Below are positions 40,867-50,144 of a stretch of DNA of 64,000 nucleotides, in pieces; position 1 is the stretch's first letter, and every line of letters begins with the position of its first letter. This DNA comes from Niastella vici (GTDB lineage Bacteria > Bacteroidota > Bacteroidia > Chitinophagales > Chitinophagaceae): contig NZ_LVYD01000001.1 of assembly GCF_002077945.1 (NCBI RefSeq), positions 701,793 to 765,792 of the forward strand, given 5' to 3'. A program made the position numbers and the translations under genes. The notes under the pieces are model-generated. The model did no database searches and had not been told where the DNA came from. It was given only the letters and a program-made list of their open reading frames with translations.

Positions 40867-43470
40867 ATGAAGAAAAATGTTATTGGCTGCCTGTTGATGC
40901 TTATGCTATTCAACGCCCGGGCCGATCATATCACCGGCGGTGAAATGAACTATACATTTACCGGCATGAGCGGAGGCCAATACACCTACCAGGTTACCGC
41001 AAAATTGTTTATGGATTGTTACAGTAACCGGCGGCTTCCCAACCCTGCTTACTTTGGCATTTTTAACAAAGGAACCGGCGCACACATTCAGGACCTTTCC
41101 ATTCCCATGGCGCATCAGGACAGGCTGCTTTTAACCAATCCCAGCCAATGTATTACCAACCCGCCCAATGTTTGTTACGATATAGGTTTTTATGATTTCA
41201 CTGTTACCCTGCCCCCGTCGGCAGAAGGGTATATAATTGTAATACAGGTGGTATACCGGGTGCAGGGCATTGCGAACCTTTCGCCAGGTTATGGTAATAT
41301 CGGTGCAACCTATACAGGCGAAATTCCGGGAAACGGTCAACAGGCGAGCGGCCCTCAAAATAACAGCGCCCGGTTTACCGGCGACGATATGGTAGTGATC
41401 TGCGCCAACAATTCGTTCTCCTACAGTTTTGCGGCGGAAGATAAAGACAAAGACCAGCTGCGGTATTCTTTTACTGATGCCTATATTGGTGGTTCGGGCG
41501 GAGGTGGCGTTAATTTTCCCCCTACGGCGCCACCCTATCAATCGGTGCCCTACGGGTCGGGTTACGGGGCTGGTTCTCCCATGGGTAGTAATGTAAAGAT
41601 CAATCCCAAAACAGGCTTAATAACCGGTATAGCGCCCAGCGATGGCATTTATGTGGTAACCGTGCAGGTAGAAGAGATCAGGAACGGTACTGTAATTGCC
41701 ACCCAGCGAAAAGACCTGCAAATACGCATAACAGCCTGCACCATTGCATCGGCCAGCATGCCGCCCGAATATATGCTGTGCAAAAATTCGAACACCATTG
41801 CGCTGTCCAATATGAGCACCAGTCCGCTCATTACCTCAACCAACTGGGAGCTTTTTGATAACAAAGGGGTATCTGTTTACAATTCAAACAGCGCTATCAC
41901 CAGTTTTACATTTCCCGATACCGGTACATATACCGTAAAACTGGTTATCAACCGTGACCAGCAATGTTCCGATTCGGCTACATCGATGGCCTATGTATAT
42001 CCGGGATTCAAACCCGATTTTACGGTCAGTGGCATTTGCTTCACCAAACCAACCCAGTTTGTTGATGCTACTGTCACCAGCTACGGAACTATAAATTCAT
42101 GGGCCTGGGATTTTGGTGATGTCACGGCCAATGATGTGTCGGCATTGCCTTCACCCACGTACACCTATACTTCCATGGGGACAAAAAACGTGCAGTTGAT
42201 AGCCACCACTACCAAAGGCTGCCGCGATACCGTGGTAAAGAATATCTCTATCGTCGATAAGCCTCCTATAACGCTGGCTTTTCGCGATACCCTCATCTGC
42301 GTTCCTGATGCGGTTCAACTGAAAGCAATTGGCAATGGTATTTTTAGCTGGACGCCCAATACCGCCATGGTGAATGGAAATACGGCCACGCCAACTGTGG
42401 CGCCCAAAACCACTATTATCTATGCTGTTCATCTTGACGATAATGGCTGTATTAACCACGACTCGGTAAAAGTGCGGGTGGTTGACCATGTTACCCTGCA
42501 GGCCATGAATGATACAACCATTTGCCAGGGCGATACCATTCAACTGCATTTGCAATCCGATGCATTGAAATATAGCTGGACGCCGGTGAACCAGGTGTTA
42601 GACCTCACCGACCCCAATCCCCGGGTAGTAACCTGGTCAACCACCAGTTACCAGGTAATAGGCAGAATAGGTAGTTGTGCCGCCGTTGACCGGGTAATAG
42701 TTACTTCAGTGCCTTACCCGGTAGCCTTTGCAGGGCCCGATACCACTATTTGTTTTGCAACAACAGCCCAATTAAATGGCAGTACCGAAGCCAATACATT
42801 TGCCTGGTTACCGGCCTCCACATTGAGCAATTTGAATATACTTGACCCCGTGGCCACCCCAACAGTCACTACAGCCTATGTACTGTCTGTGTATGATAAC
42901 AAAGGTTGTCCGAAACCGGGATATGATACAACGGTGGTTAAGGTTTTGCCCGATATCAATGCATCTGCAGGAAGGGACACCGCAGTGGTGATTGGCCAGG
43001 CGTTGCAGTTACAGGCTACCGGTGGTGTAAAGTATAAATGGGTACCTTATTTTTATCTGTCTGACCCCACTATTGCCAATCCTGTGGCAACGTATAATAT
43101 ATCTTCTTCTGGCATATTGTACAAGGTGTTGGTGTATAATACCGCCGGTTGTGTAGACTCCGCTTTTATAAAAGTTAAGGTATTTCAAACCATGCCCACA
43201 GTTTTTGTGCCCAATGCATTTACGCCTAATCGTGATGGGAAGAACGATCTGTTACGACCCATTGCCGTAGGAATGGCGCGCATAGATTATTTCCAAATCT
43301 ACAACCGTTGGGGCCAGCTGGTTTTCAGAACTTCTACCAATGAATATGGCTGGGACGGAACCATTGCCGGAAAACTGCAGCCTTCAGGTACCTATGTATG
43401 GGTGGTAAAAGCTGTTGATTATACCGGTGCGCCGTATATGCAAAGAGGAACGCTGGTGTTGATAAGATAG
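40867..43470 (+). CDS. Type IX-secreted PKD/CHU_C (gliding motility-associated C-terminal) protein
   Basis: This is an 867-residue surface or secreted protein. Signal peptide MKKNVIGCLLMLMLFNARA is followed by a start common in this group (DHITGGEMNYTFTG). A PKD-like domain occurs at about 385-465 (SWAWDFGDVTA, CRDTVVKNI), and several similar beta repeats with DTTICQGDTIQL and DTTICFATTAQLNGS follow. The last 90 residues are the CHU_C sorting domain: PNAFTPNRDGKNDLLRP, FQIYNRWGQLVF and WDGTIAGKLQPSGTYVW. That domain directs export by the type IX system and surface attachment or release. Its binding partner is unknown; it may be an adhesin. Confidence 0.92.
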   Translation: MKKNVIGCLLMLMLFNARADHITGGEMNYTFTGMSGGQYTYQVTAKLFMDCYSNRRLPNPAYFGIFNKGTGAHIQDLSIPMAHQDRLLLTNPSQCITNPPNVCYDIGFYDFTVTLPPSAEGYIIVIQVVYRVQGIANLSPGYGNIGATYTGEIPGNGQQASGPQNNSARFTGDDMVVICANNSFSYSFAAEDKDKDQLRYSFTDAYIGGSGGGGVNFPPTAPPYQSVPYGSGYGAGSPMGSNVKINPKTGLITGIAPSDGIYVVTVQVEEIRNGTVIATQRKDLQIRITACTIASASMPPEYMLCKNSNTIALSNMSTSPLITSTNWELFDNKGVSVYNSNSAITSFTFPDTGTYTVKLVINRDQQCSDSATSMAYVYPGFKPDFTVSGICFTKPTQFVDATVTSYGTINSWAWDFGDVTANDVSALPSPTYTYTSMGTKNVQLIATTTKGCRDTVVKNISIVDKPPITLAFRDTLICVPDAVQLKAIGNGIFSWTPNTAMVNGNTATPTVAPKTTIIYAVHLDDNGCINHDSVKVRVVDHVTLQAMNDTTICQGDTIQLHLQSDALKYSWTPVNQVLDLTDPNPRVVTWSTTSYQVIGRIGSCAAVDRVIVTSVPYPVAFAGPDTTICFATTAQLNGSTEANTFAWLPASTLSNLNILDPVATPTVTTAYVLSVYDNKGCPKPGYDTTVVKVLPDINASAGRDTAVVIGQALQLQATGGVKYKWVPYFYLSDPTIANPVATYNISSSGILYKVLVYNTAGCVDSAFIKVKVFQTMPTVFVPNAFTPNRDGKNDLLRPIAVGMARIDYFQIYNRWGQLVFRTSTNEYGWDGTIAGKLQPSGTYVWVVKAVDYTGAPYMQRGTLVLIR

Positions 43471-43478
43471 AAAGCTTT

Positions 43479-43898
43479 TTAATTTGTTTTCCCGGCTACC
43501 TTTTTCCAGTCCATCGAAAATACGTTCAGCAGGCAATTGCACAATTCACTGATGCGGGTGGGCTTGGTTAAAAAATAATGCGCCCCCAGCTGCATTATTT
43601 CCTGTTTGTCTTTCTGGTTCGAACTGGTGGTGTAAATAATTAGTGGAACGCCGGAATATTTGGGCAGTTTTTTTATTTCAATAAGACATTCCTTGCCATT
43701 TAATTTTGGCATGTTCAGATCGAGGAAAATAAAATCGGGGAGTGGTATTATTTCATCCTTTAATTGCTTTAGGGCCACTTCGCCGTTGTTGGCATAAAAG
43801 CATTCAAAAGGAATGTTCAGGTCCTTCATGGCTTCATTAATAAACAGCTGATCGTCTTCATCATCATCAATTATGAAAAGGGTTTTTGATTTATCCAT
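43479..43898 (-). CDS. Stand-alone CheY-like response regulator
   Basis: This is a 139-residue single receiver domain. The acidic patch DDDEDD (about 11-16), the phospho-acceptor Asp 60 in FIFLDLNMPKLNG, the Thr/Ser switch in LIIYTTSSN and the Lys in FLTKPTRI are all present. There is no output domain, so it must act through protein contacts, perhaps in a phosphorelay. No kinase gene is adjacent. It ends 8 bases from the convergent CHU_C gene. Confidence 0.93.
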   Translation of the reverse strand: MDKSKTLFIIDDDEDDQLFINEAMKDLNIPFECFYANNGEVALKQLKDEIIPLPDFIFLDLNMPKLNGKECLIEIKKLPKYSGVPLIIYTTSSNQKDKQEIMQLGAHYFLTKPTRISELCNCLLNVFSMDWKKVAGKTN

Positions 43899-44091
43899 GA
43901 GGTTGTTAATAATTGATTAAAAATACTGATTTTCAAGAGTATTTTTCCTTGCGGAAAAATTTTTTAATCCGGGTATAAGAATAGTAATTTCTGCAATGCA
44001 TACGCTCATTATAAATAGGTACCTTCAGGCCCGCTATACAACCGGTATGCTATAGCAAGCATATTCCGGCAGCCACTAAACCAAACGATTC

Positions 44092-45327
44092 ATGAATCAA
44101 ATGAAAAAAGCTTCCCGGCAACTGTTCCTGGTATCACTGTTGTTGCCTGCCTGTTTGTGCGCACAAAATGAGAAAGCAGCTTCAAACGGTTTAATGCACC
44201 GTGATTATTTTGTTCAATCACTTATACGTATTGCCGATCCTGTTTTAACGGCGCTGAGCAAAAATGAGCTTAAAAAGAAAATGCCGGTAGAAGCAAAGAA
44301 AAATGACCGGCAAAACTTTACACACCTTGAAGCGTTCGGCCGTTTGCTGGCCGGCATGGCGCCCTGGCTTGAGCTGGGACCCGATAGTACCGCCGAAGGA
44401 AAATTGCGGAAAAAATATCTTGATCTTTCAGTAACAGGCATTCACAATGCCACCGACCCGGCCGCGCCCGATTATATGAATTTTAATAAAGGCGGGCAGG
44501 CCCTGGTTGATGCGGCGTTTTTGTCGCAGGCGCTTATTCGCGCACCCAAACAGTTATGGGGCCGGCTCGATGCCCAAACAAAAAAAAATGTACTGGAAGC
44601 TCTTAAATCATCGCGGGTAATAACGCCCGGGCATAATAACTGGCTTTTTTTCAGCGCCATGATAGAAGCAGCCCTGCTGCAGTTTGAAGGAAGTGGTGAC
44701 AAAATGCGCATAGATTATGCCGTGCAACAGCATCTGCAATGGTATAAAGGCGATGGGGCCTATGGCGATGGCGCCTCTTTTCATTGGGATTATTACAACA
44801 GCTTTGTTATACAGCCCATGTTCCTCGAAATTCTGGATGCCCTCATAGGCAGTGGAGAAAAAGAATATAAAACACTGGAGCTGGAGTTAACCCGCGCCCG
44901 CCGGTATGCAGCTGTACAGGAACGTTTGATTTCGCCCGAAGGTACCTACCCGCCCATTGGCCGTTCGCTCGCCTACCGGTTTGGTGCATTTCAACTATTA
45001 TCAAAGATGGCCTTAATGCATCAGTTACCCGAAGACGTATCGCCCCAACAGGTGCGCTGTGCATTATATGAAGTGGTGAAAAAACAAATGGAAGTGTCCG
45101 GCACTTTTGATTCAGCGGGCTGGTTGCAGATAGGCCTGGTTGGTCACCAGCCGGGTGTGGGCGAACCCTATATTTCAACCGGCAGCCTGTACCTATGCTC
45201 ACAGGTGTTCCTGGTGTTAGGATTAACGGCTACCGACCCGTTCTGGCAAAATGCCGATGCCGACTGGACCGCGAAAAAGGCCTGGAAAGGCGAACCCGTT
45301 CCCATTGATCATGCTATTGAAAATTAA
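44092..45327 (+). CDS. DUF2264-domain secreted protein
   Basis: This is a 411-residue protein with signal MNQMKKASRQLFLVSLLLPACLCAQ (an ATG three codons in is equally possible). The body is an all-alpha barrel like other DUF2264 proteins, with FTHLEAFGRLLAGMAPWLEL, FNKGGQALVDAAFLSQALIR, YGDGASFHWDYYNSFVIQPM and SPEGTYPPIGRSLAYRFGAF. The fold resembles alpha/alpha barrels of polysaccharide lyases and hydrolases; activity is not established. It is followed after 16 bases by an FMN reductase gene. Confidence 0.85.
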   Translation: MNQMKKASRQLFLVSLLLPACLCAQNEKAASNGLMHRDYFVQSLIRIADPVLTALSKNELKKKMPVEAKKNDRQNFTHLEAFGRLLAGMAPWLELGPDSTAEGKLRKKYLDLSVTGIHNATDPAAPDYMNFNKGGQALVDAAFLSQALIRAPKQLWGRLDAQTKKNVLEALKSSRVITPGHNNWLFFSAMIEAALLQFEGSGDKMRIDYAVQQHLQWYKGDGAYGDGASFHWDYYNSFVIQPMFLEILDALIGSGEKEYKTLELELTRARRYAAVQERLISPEGTYPPIGRSLAYRFGAFQLLSKMALMHQLPEDVSPQQVRCALYEVVKKQMEVSGTFDSAGWLQIGLVGHQPGVGEPYISTGSLYLCSQVFLVLGLTATDPFWQNADADWTAKKAWKGEPVPIDHAIEN

Positions 45328-45343
45328 AGCACTTCATAGTCCT

Positions 45344-45889
45344 ATGCAAAACAAAAAGATCACCATACTGGCCGTAGCGGGAAGTTTGCGGCCAACTTCA
45401 ACCAATATAAGACTGGTTAAAGATATTCAGCGATGGGCGCCTGCCGACATTGAGTTTATCGTATATGAGGACCTGGCAACCCTGCCTGCTTTTGATGACA
45501 GCGCAGTAGAGGGAGAACCAGTTGCGAAATGGCGCCGCCAGCTGGCCGAAGCAGACGGCATTTTTCTTTGTTCGCCCGAATATGCTTTTGGTATTCCCGG
45601 AGCGCTGAAAAATGCCATTGACTGGACGGTACGCTCGGGCGAACTGGTTAACAAACCCCTGGCGCTGGTCACTGCCGCATCGAATGGCGAAAAAGCTCAT
45701 GCAGCCTGGCTGCAGATCTTCAGCGCATTATCGGCCAATATTCCCGAAGGCGGGGCATTACTGATCCCCTTTATTAAAACGAAGCTCAATGAACGAGGCG
45801 AAATAGCCGATGCGGCAACCAAAACCGCGGTTGAGGCGGTGCTGCAGGCGTTGATAAATGCCATTAAACAAATGGCTGCAGGCACATAG
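45344..45889 (+). CDS. NADPH-dependent FMN reductase family protein
   Basis: This is a 181-residue flavodoxin-like reductase. The phosphate loop AVAGSLRPTSTNIRLV (about 9-24) binds FMN, and LCSPEYAFGIPGALKNAIDW is the second family signature. Members reduce FMN, quinones, azo compounds or chromate. The ATG before QNKKITIL is the normal start; earlier in-frame ATGs lie within the upstream gene. It is probably co-transcribed with the DUF2264 gene, although the two functions are not obviously linked. Confidence 0.9.
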   Translation: MQNKKITILAVAGSLRPTSTNIRLVKDIQRWAPADIEFIVYEDLATLPAFDDSAVEGEPVAKWRRQLAEADGIFLCSPEYAFGIPGALKNAIDWTVRSGELVNKPLALVTAASNGEKAHAAWLQIFSALSANIPEGGALLIPFIKTKLNERGEIADAATKTAVEAVLQALINAIKQMAAGT

Positions 45890-46119
45890 CATCCCGGTAA
45901 TTGATTATGTATCAGGGTAACTCATTAGTGTTGATAAGTTCCACTGCTTTTTTTTGACATCACGCTATCCGGAGCGGGTTTTTGGGCCCGGTTGGTTCGC
46001 TATTTGCCATAGAACCGGGTCAGCATATTTAAGTAGAATATTTAAAAGGTTGTTAAAGGAAAGATTGAACCCAGCCATTCATTATAAAAAACCGTTATTA
46101 TAATCCGGAGGCCCAGCCC

Positions 46120-47313
46120 ATGCATATAAAATCAATAACCAGTTCAGTTGCCATCGGTCTGTTGCTATTTGCAGCCTGCCGCAAAACAGATAAGATCTCT
46201 TCCGATAATAATGCTTCTACCAGCAATTGTGTAGTGACACAGAGCACTGACAATGGCAGGATTATTCCCGATCAGTACATTATAACTTACAACGGTGAAA
46301 CCAACACAGGCTTAAATGCTGAGCCTACACTTTCTACTATTGCAAGAGTTACGTCATATACCAACTCGCTATTTCAACGACTCAGGATCAATAATACTGC
46401 TATAAAGCAAACCTTTACCGGCAGGTACGGAGGTTTTGTTGCCCATTTATCGGCAGTGGAGTTGGAAAAGTTAAAGCAGGATTCTACTGTTGGTCTTATA
46501 GAACAGGACCGGGTTATTGCCTATGGTACCTGCTTCCAGGTTGTTGAACCCAAAACGATTACCTGGAACGTGGCCCGTGTTGGCTATGGCGATGGAACCG
46601 GCAAAACAGCCTGGATCATTGATTCGGGCATCGATTTCGCACACCCCGACCTCAATGCAGATTCTGTCCGCAGCAAGTGCTTTATAAGTGGTGTAACTTC
46701 TGCCGCCGATGAAAACGGACATGGAACCCATGTAGCCGGAATTATTGGTGCAAAGAATAATTCATTTGGTGTGCTGGGTGTAGCATCTGGCGCCAACCTG
46801 GTTGCATTACGGGTATTTGATAAAAATGGTGAAGGAACATTGGGTTCTATTATTCAGGCCCTTTCGTATGTGAGCAGCAACGCCAAAGCCGGTGATGTGG
46901 TGAATATGAGCCTGGGTGAAGATCAGGTGTCGTCAATTCTGGATCAACAGGTTCAAAATGTGGCAGCCAAAGGTATTTATGTTGCCATTGCGGCGGGTAA
47001 CGATAGCAAGCCAGCCTCACAGTTTTCGCCGGGCCGGGTAAATGGAACTAATATCTATACAGTATCTGCTGTAGACAGCCTCGATAACTTTGCTTCTTTT
47101 TCGAACTACGGAAATGATGTGGTAGATTTTGCTGCTCCCGGTGTTCGCATTCCCTCTACTTACTTGAACGGGAAATATGCCATCTTCAGCGGTACTTCCA
47201 TGGCCGCGCCACATGTGGCCGGTTTGTTATTGCTGAAAGGAAACAGCATAACGTCTTCAGGCACAGCTAAAAATGACCCCGACGGCAATCCCGATCCCAT
47301 AGCGCATAAATAG
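46120..47313 (+). CDS. Subtilisin-like S8 serine peptidase, lipoprotein
   Basis: This is a 397-residue protease. MHIKSITSSVAIGLLLFAAC ends in a lipobox Cys (20). An I9-type propeptide (about 48-135, DQYIITYNGE) precedes the catalytic domain. The triad is visible as Asp 168 (AWIIDSGIDFAHPDL), His 201 (ENGHGTHVAGIIG) and Ser 360 (FSGTSMAAPHVAGL); the oxyanion Asn is in IAAGNDS. A GGAGG Shine-Dalgarno-like site 8 bases before the ATG is unusual for this phylum. The domain matches proteinase K-type enzymes. It likely works outside the inner membrane; substrates are unknown. Confidence 0.93.
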   Translation: MHIKSITSSVAIGLLLFAACRKTDKISSDNNASTSNCVVTQSTDNGRIIPDQYIITYNGETNTGLNAEPTLSTIARVTSYTNSLFQRLRINNTAIKQTFTGRYGGFVAHLSAVELEKLKQDSTVGLIEQDRVIAYGTCFQVVEPKTITWNVARVGYGDGTGKTAWIIDSGIDFAHPDLNADSVRSKCFISGVTSAADENGHGTHVAGIIGAKNNSFGVLGVASGANLVALRVFDKNGEGTLGSIIQALSYVSSNAKAGDVVNMSLGEDQVSSILDQQVQNVAAKGIYVAIAAGNDSKPASQFSPGRVNGTNIYTVSAVDSLDNFASFSNYGNDVVDFAAPGVRIPSTYLNGKYAIFSGTSMAAPHVAGLLLLKGNSITSSGTAKNDPDGNPDPIAHK

Positions 47314-47387
47314 TTACTACTGATATTCATATTGGGGAAATAGTTGCCCAGGAAGGCTGGTTCTAAATTTCGATGCATGATGCATCC

Positions 47388-48185
47388 ATGAAATTAAAAC
47401 AGAAACAGCCCCGCAGATATATCTTTACCCAAAAGCTCGATACATTTTTCTTTGATGTATACGCTTTCGGCCAGTTTGTTGCGCGGTTTTTTCGCGCCCT
47501 ATTGCTACCACCTTACGAGTTTAAAGAGATCATCAGGCAGTGTTATATGATAGGAGTAAAATCCTTATCACTCATCACATTGACGGGTTTTATTACCGGC
47601 ATCGTATTTACAAAACAAAGCCGGCCTTCCTTATCAGATTTTGGTGCAACCTCCTGGCTGCCATCGCTGGTGGCTATTGCTATTATAAGAGCATTGGCGC
47701 CCTTAGTGACCGGCCTCATTACTGCCGGCAAGGTTGGTTCGAACATTGGCGCAGAACTGGGCTCCATGAAAGTGACGGAACAAATAGATGCGATGGAAGT
47801 ATCAGCCACCAATCCCTTTAAATTTTTAGTGGTTACAAGAGTAATAGCCACCACCTGTATGGTGCCTTTATTAATGTTGTATATGGCGCTGCTTGCATTG
47901 CTGGGTGCATTTGTAAATGTGCATTCAAATGAGCAAACAAGTTTTATTTCATTTATTGAGAACGGTTTTCACAATATTAGTTTCCTGGATATTTTTTCAT
48001 CGTTGCTGAAATCGATCGTCTTTGGTTTTACTATCGGCATCGTGAGTTGTTACCAGGGGTATAATACCACGCAGGGTACGCAGGGAGTTGGTCGCGCGGC
48101 CAATACATCGGTTGTACTGGCCATGTTCCTGATCTTTATTGAAGAAATAATTATTGTACAGATCACCAACTGGTTTAGACCATAA
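47388..48185 (+). CDS. mlaE: MlaE-family ABC transporter permease
   Basis: This is a 265-residue inner-membrane permease of the lipid-asymmetry/MCE transporter. It has about five hydrophobic helices and the family segments RQCYMIGVKSLSLITLTGFITG, IIRALAPLVTGLITAGKVGS, IGAELGSMKVTEQIDAMEV and YQGYNTTQGTQGVGRAAN. It is the first gene of an MlaE-MlaF-MlaD set. I prefer the ATG before KLKQKQ to one five codons earlier. The stop TAA directly abuts the ATG of the ATPase gene. Confidence 0.92.
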   Translation: MKLKQKQPRRYIFTQKLDTFFFDVYAFGQFVARFFRALLLPPYEFKEIIRQCYMIGVKSLSLITLTGFITGIVFTKQSRPSLSDFGATSWLPSLVAIAIIRALAPLVTGLITAGKVGSNIGAELGSMKVTEQIDAMEVSATNPFKFLVVTRVIATTCMVPLLMLYMALLALLGAFVNVHSNEQTSFISFIENGFHNISFLDIFSSLLKSIVFGFTIGIVSCYQGYNTTQGTQGVGRAANTSVVLAMFLIFIEEIIIVQITNWFRP

Positions 48186-48959
48186 ATGGAAAAAAAGGAA
48201 AAACATATCGATAGAACAAAGCTGGTCATTTCCATACGCGATTTGCATAAGTCGTTTGGAACAAACCATGTGCTGCGTGGCATTGACCTGGATGTTTACC
48301 AGGGCGAAAATGTGGTGGTGCTGGGGCGGTCGGGCACCGGTAAATCGGTGCTGATTAAAATTATTGCCGGACTGTTAAAACCCGATAAGGGTTCAGTTAA
48401 TGTATTGGGAAATGAGGTCACCGCCATTAGTTATTCCGGGCTGGAACAACTTCGGTTGCGCATTGGATTTTCATTCCAGAGCAGCGCCCTGTACGATAGT
48501 ATGACGGTGCGTGAAAACCTGGAATTTCCTTTATTGCGCAATTCAAAACATTTAAGCCGCAAACAGGTTACTGAAGCAGTGGAAAAAGCGTTGGAAGCGG
48601 TTGGCTTATCACAAACCATTAACCAGTGGCCAGCCGAACTATCGGGCGGACAGCGAAAACGCATAGGCATTGCCCGCACGCTCATTATGCAACCGGCTAT
48701 TATGTTGTATGACGAACCAACAGCCGGCCTTGACCCTATAACCAGCATGGAAATAAATGAGCTCATCAACGAAGTGCAGCAACTGTTCAATACCAGTTCC
48801 ATTATTATAACACACGACCTCACCTGTGCCAAAGAAACCGGCGATCGCATGGCGGTGCTGCTCGATGGCCAGTTTGTGCAGGAAGGTTCTTTTGAAGATG
48901 TTTTTGCCAGTGGCGATGAACGGTTAAAAAGTTTTTACGATTACAACTTTATAACCTGA
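48186..48959 (+). CDS. mlaF: MlaF-family ABC transporter ATP-binding protein
   Basis: This is a 257-residue ATPase. Walker A is GRSGTGKSVLIK (about 48-59), the Q loop follows at FSFQSSALYDSMTV, the signature is LSGGQRKRIGIARTL and Walker B is IMLYDEPTAGLD with the switch His in IITHD. It starts at the base after the permease stop, which suggests tight coupling. Together with MlaE and MlaD it should move phospholipid between the inner and outer membranes. No MlaA, MlaB or MlaC gene is adjacent, as is common in Bacteroidota. Confidence 0.95.
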   Translation: MEKKEKHIDRTKLVISIRDLHKSFGTNHVLRGIDLDVYQGENVVVLGRSGTGKSVLIKIIAGLLKPDKGSVNVLGNEVTAISYSGLEQLRLRIGFSFQSSALYDSMTVRENLEFPLLRNSKHLSRKQVTEAVEKALEAVGLSQTINQWPAELSGGQRKRIGIARTLIMQPAIMLYDEPTAGLDPITSMEINELINEVQQLFNTSSIIITHDLTCAKETGDRMAVLLDGQFVQEGSFEDVFASGDERLKSFYDYNFIT

Positions 48960-49001
48960 TCGATGAATAAACATATTTGTTACACCTAAAAATATTTTGG
49001 G

Positions 49002-50012
49002 ATGAACACAGAAATAAGCAAACGCACCGTAATAGTAGGCCTGTTTGTAACAATAGGCGTGCTGATATTTTTGGTAGGTATTTTTACTTTGGGCGGACAG
49101 AAAAAAACATTTACGCCTTCCATTCTGGTACAGGCTGTTTTTGACAATGTGAACGGATTACAGAAAGGAGATAATGTTTGGTTTTCGGGTGTGAAAGTAG
49201 GTATTGTAAAATCGGTTGAATTCAATAGCAATTCACAGATACGGGTAACAATGCACATTGAAAAAAAGGCGCAGGAGTTTATTCGTAAAGATGCCAAAGC
49301 CAAAGTGGGCGCCGAAGGTTTTATAGGGAATAAGCTGGTGGTAATTTATGGCGGAACACCAAAGGCCGAAGCCATTGAAGGCGGCGAAATGCTGCAGGTT
49401 GAAAAAACATTGAGCACCGATGATATGATGGCAACGTTACAAAAGAACAATGAGAACCTGTTTGCTATTACCACCGATTTTAAAACAGTAAGTAACCGGC
49501 TGGTGAATGGCGAAGGAACAGCCGGCGCCCTGCTCACCGATGCAACCCTGTATAAAAGCCTGCAGCGTACCGCTACAAATTTGCAAATGGCTGCACATAA
49601 CAGCGAAATCCTGAGCAACCATATTGCTGAATATACTGCGCAATTGCAGAAACCTGGCAGCCTGGCCAACGGATTGGTCCATGACACTATGATCATGACC
49701 AATTTGCAGGCGGCTGTAAAACAAATAAACGATGCTGCCAATGCTGCACACTCGTTCACTGCTAACTTAAAGAATGTAAGTGATCAGTTGCATACCAATG
49801 ATAATACGCTTGGATTGTTATTGAATGATGAAGAAACGGCAGGCCAGATGAAAAACATTATTACAAACCTGAGTTCGGGCAGCCAAAAGCTCGATGATGA
49901 CCTGGAAGCGCTGCAGCATAATTTTTTATTCAGGGGATTCTTTAGAAGAAAAGCCCGCCAGGAAGCAAAAGCCAGGCGGGAAGCGGAAAAAACCAACCCG
50001 GCAAACCCCTAA
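49002..50012 (+). CDS. mlaD: MlaD/MCE-family lipid-binding protein
   Basis: This is a 336-residue protein with one N-terminal membrane anchor (TVIVGLFVTIGVLIFLVGIF) and a single MCE domain (about 38-118; VFDNVNGLQKGDNVWFSGVKVG; KVGAEGFIGNKLVVIYGG). A long helical tail follows and ends in a basic, Arg/Lys-rich stretch (FRRKARQEAKARREAEK). MCE domains form hexameric rings that guide lipid through the periplasm. The long tail may extend the tunnel, as in other long MCE proteins. It is the third gene of the Mla operon, 42 bases after mlaF. Confidence 0.93.
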   Translation: MNTEISKRTVIVGLFVTIGVLIFLVGIFTLGGQKKTFTPSILVQAVFDNVNGLQKGDNVWFSGVKVGIVKSVEFNSNSQIRVTMHIEKKAQEFIRKDAKAKVGAEGFIGNKLVVIYGGTPKAEAIEGGEMLQVEKTLSTDDMMATLQKNNENLFAITTDFKTVSNRLVNGEGTAGALLTDATLYKSLQRTATNLQMAAHNSEILSNHIAEYTAQLQKPGSLANGLVHDTMIMTNLQAAVKQINDAANAAHSFTANLKNVSDQLHTNDNTLGLLLNDEETAGQMKNIITNLSSGSQKLDDDLEALQHNFLFRGFFRRKARQEAKARREAEKTNPANP

Positions 50013-50144
50013 ATATCAGCCTGCAACATTGATCCATGCTAGTGTTAAAATTTACTTAATGCCCTTATTTGGCAAACAGCTTGCGCCATTTGATGTTATA
50101 GAAGGGGTAACTATTTTTTAACCTATAGCAAGCACTATTTGCCA

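Noticed and set aside
45251..45343. Longer start for the FMN reductase overlapping the DUF2264 gene
   Set aside because: The extra residues are the other gene read in another frame; the internal ATG matches the family.
45987..46019. CCCGGTT/AACCGGG inverted repeat before the subtilase gene
   Set aside because: Seven-base arms with a 19-base loop and no T run are weak; it may be chance.
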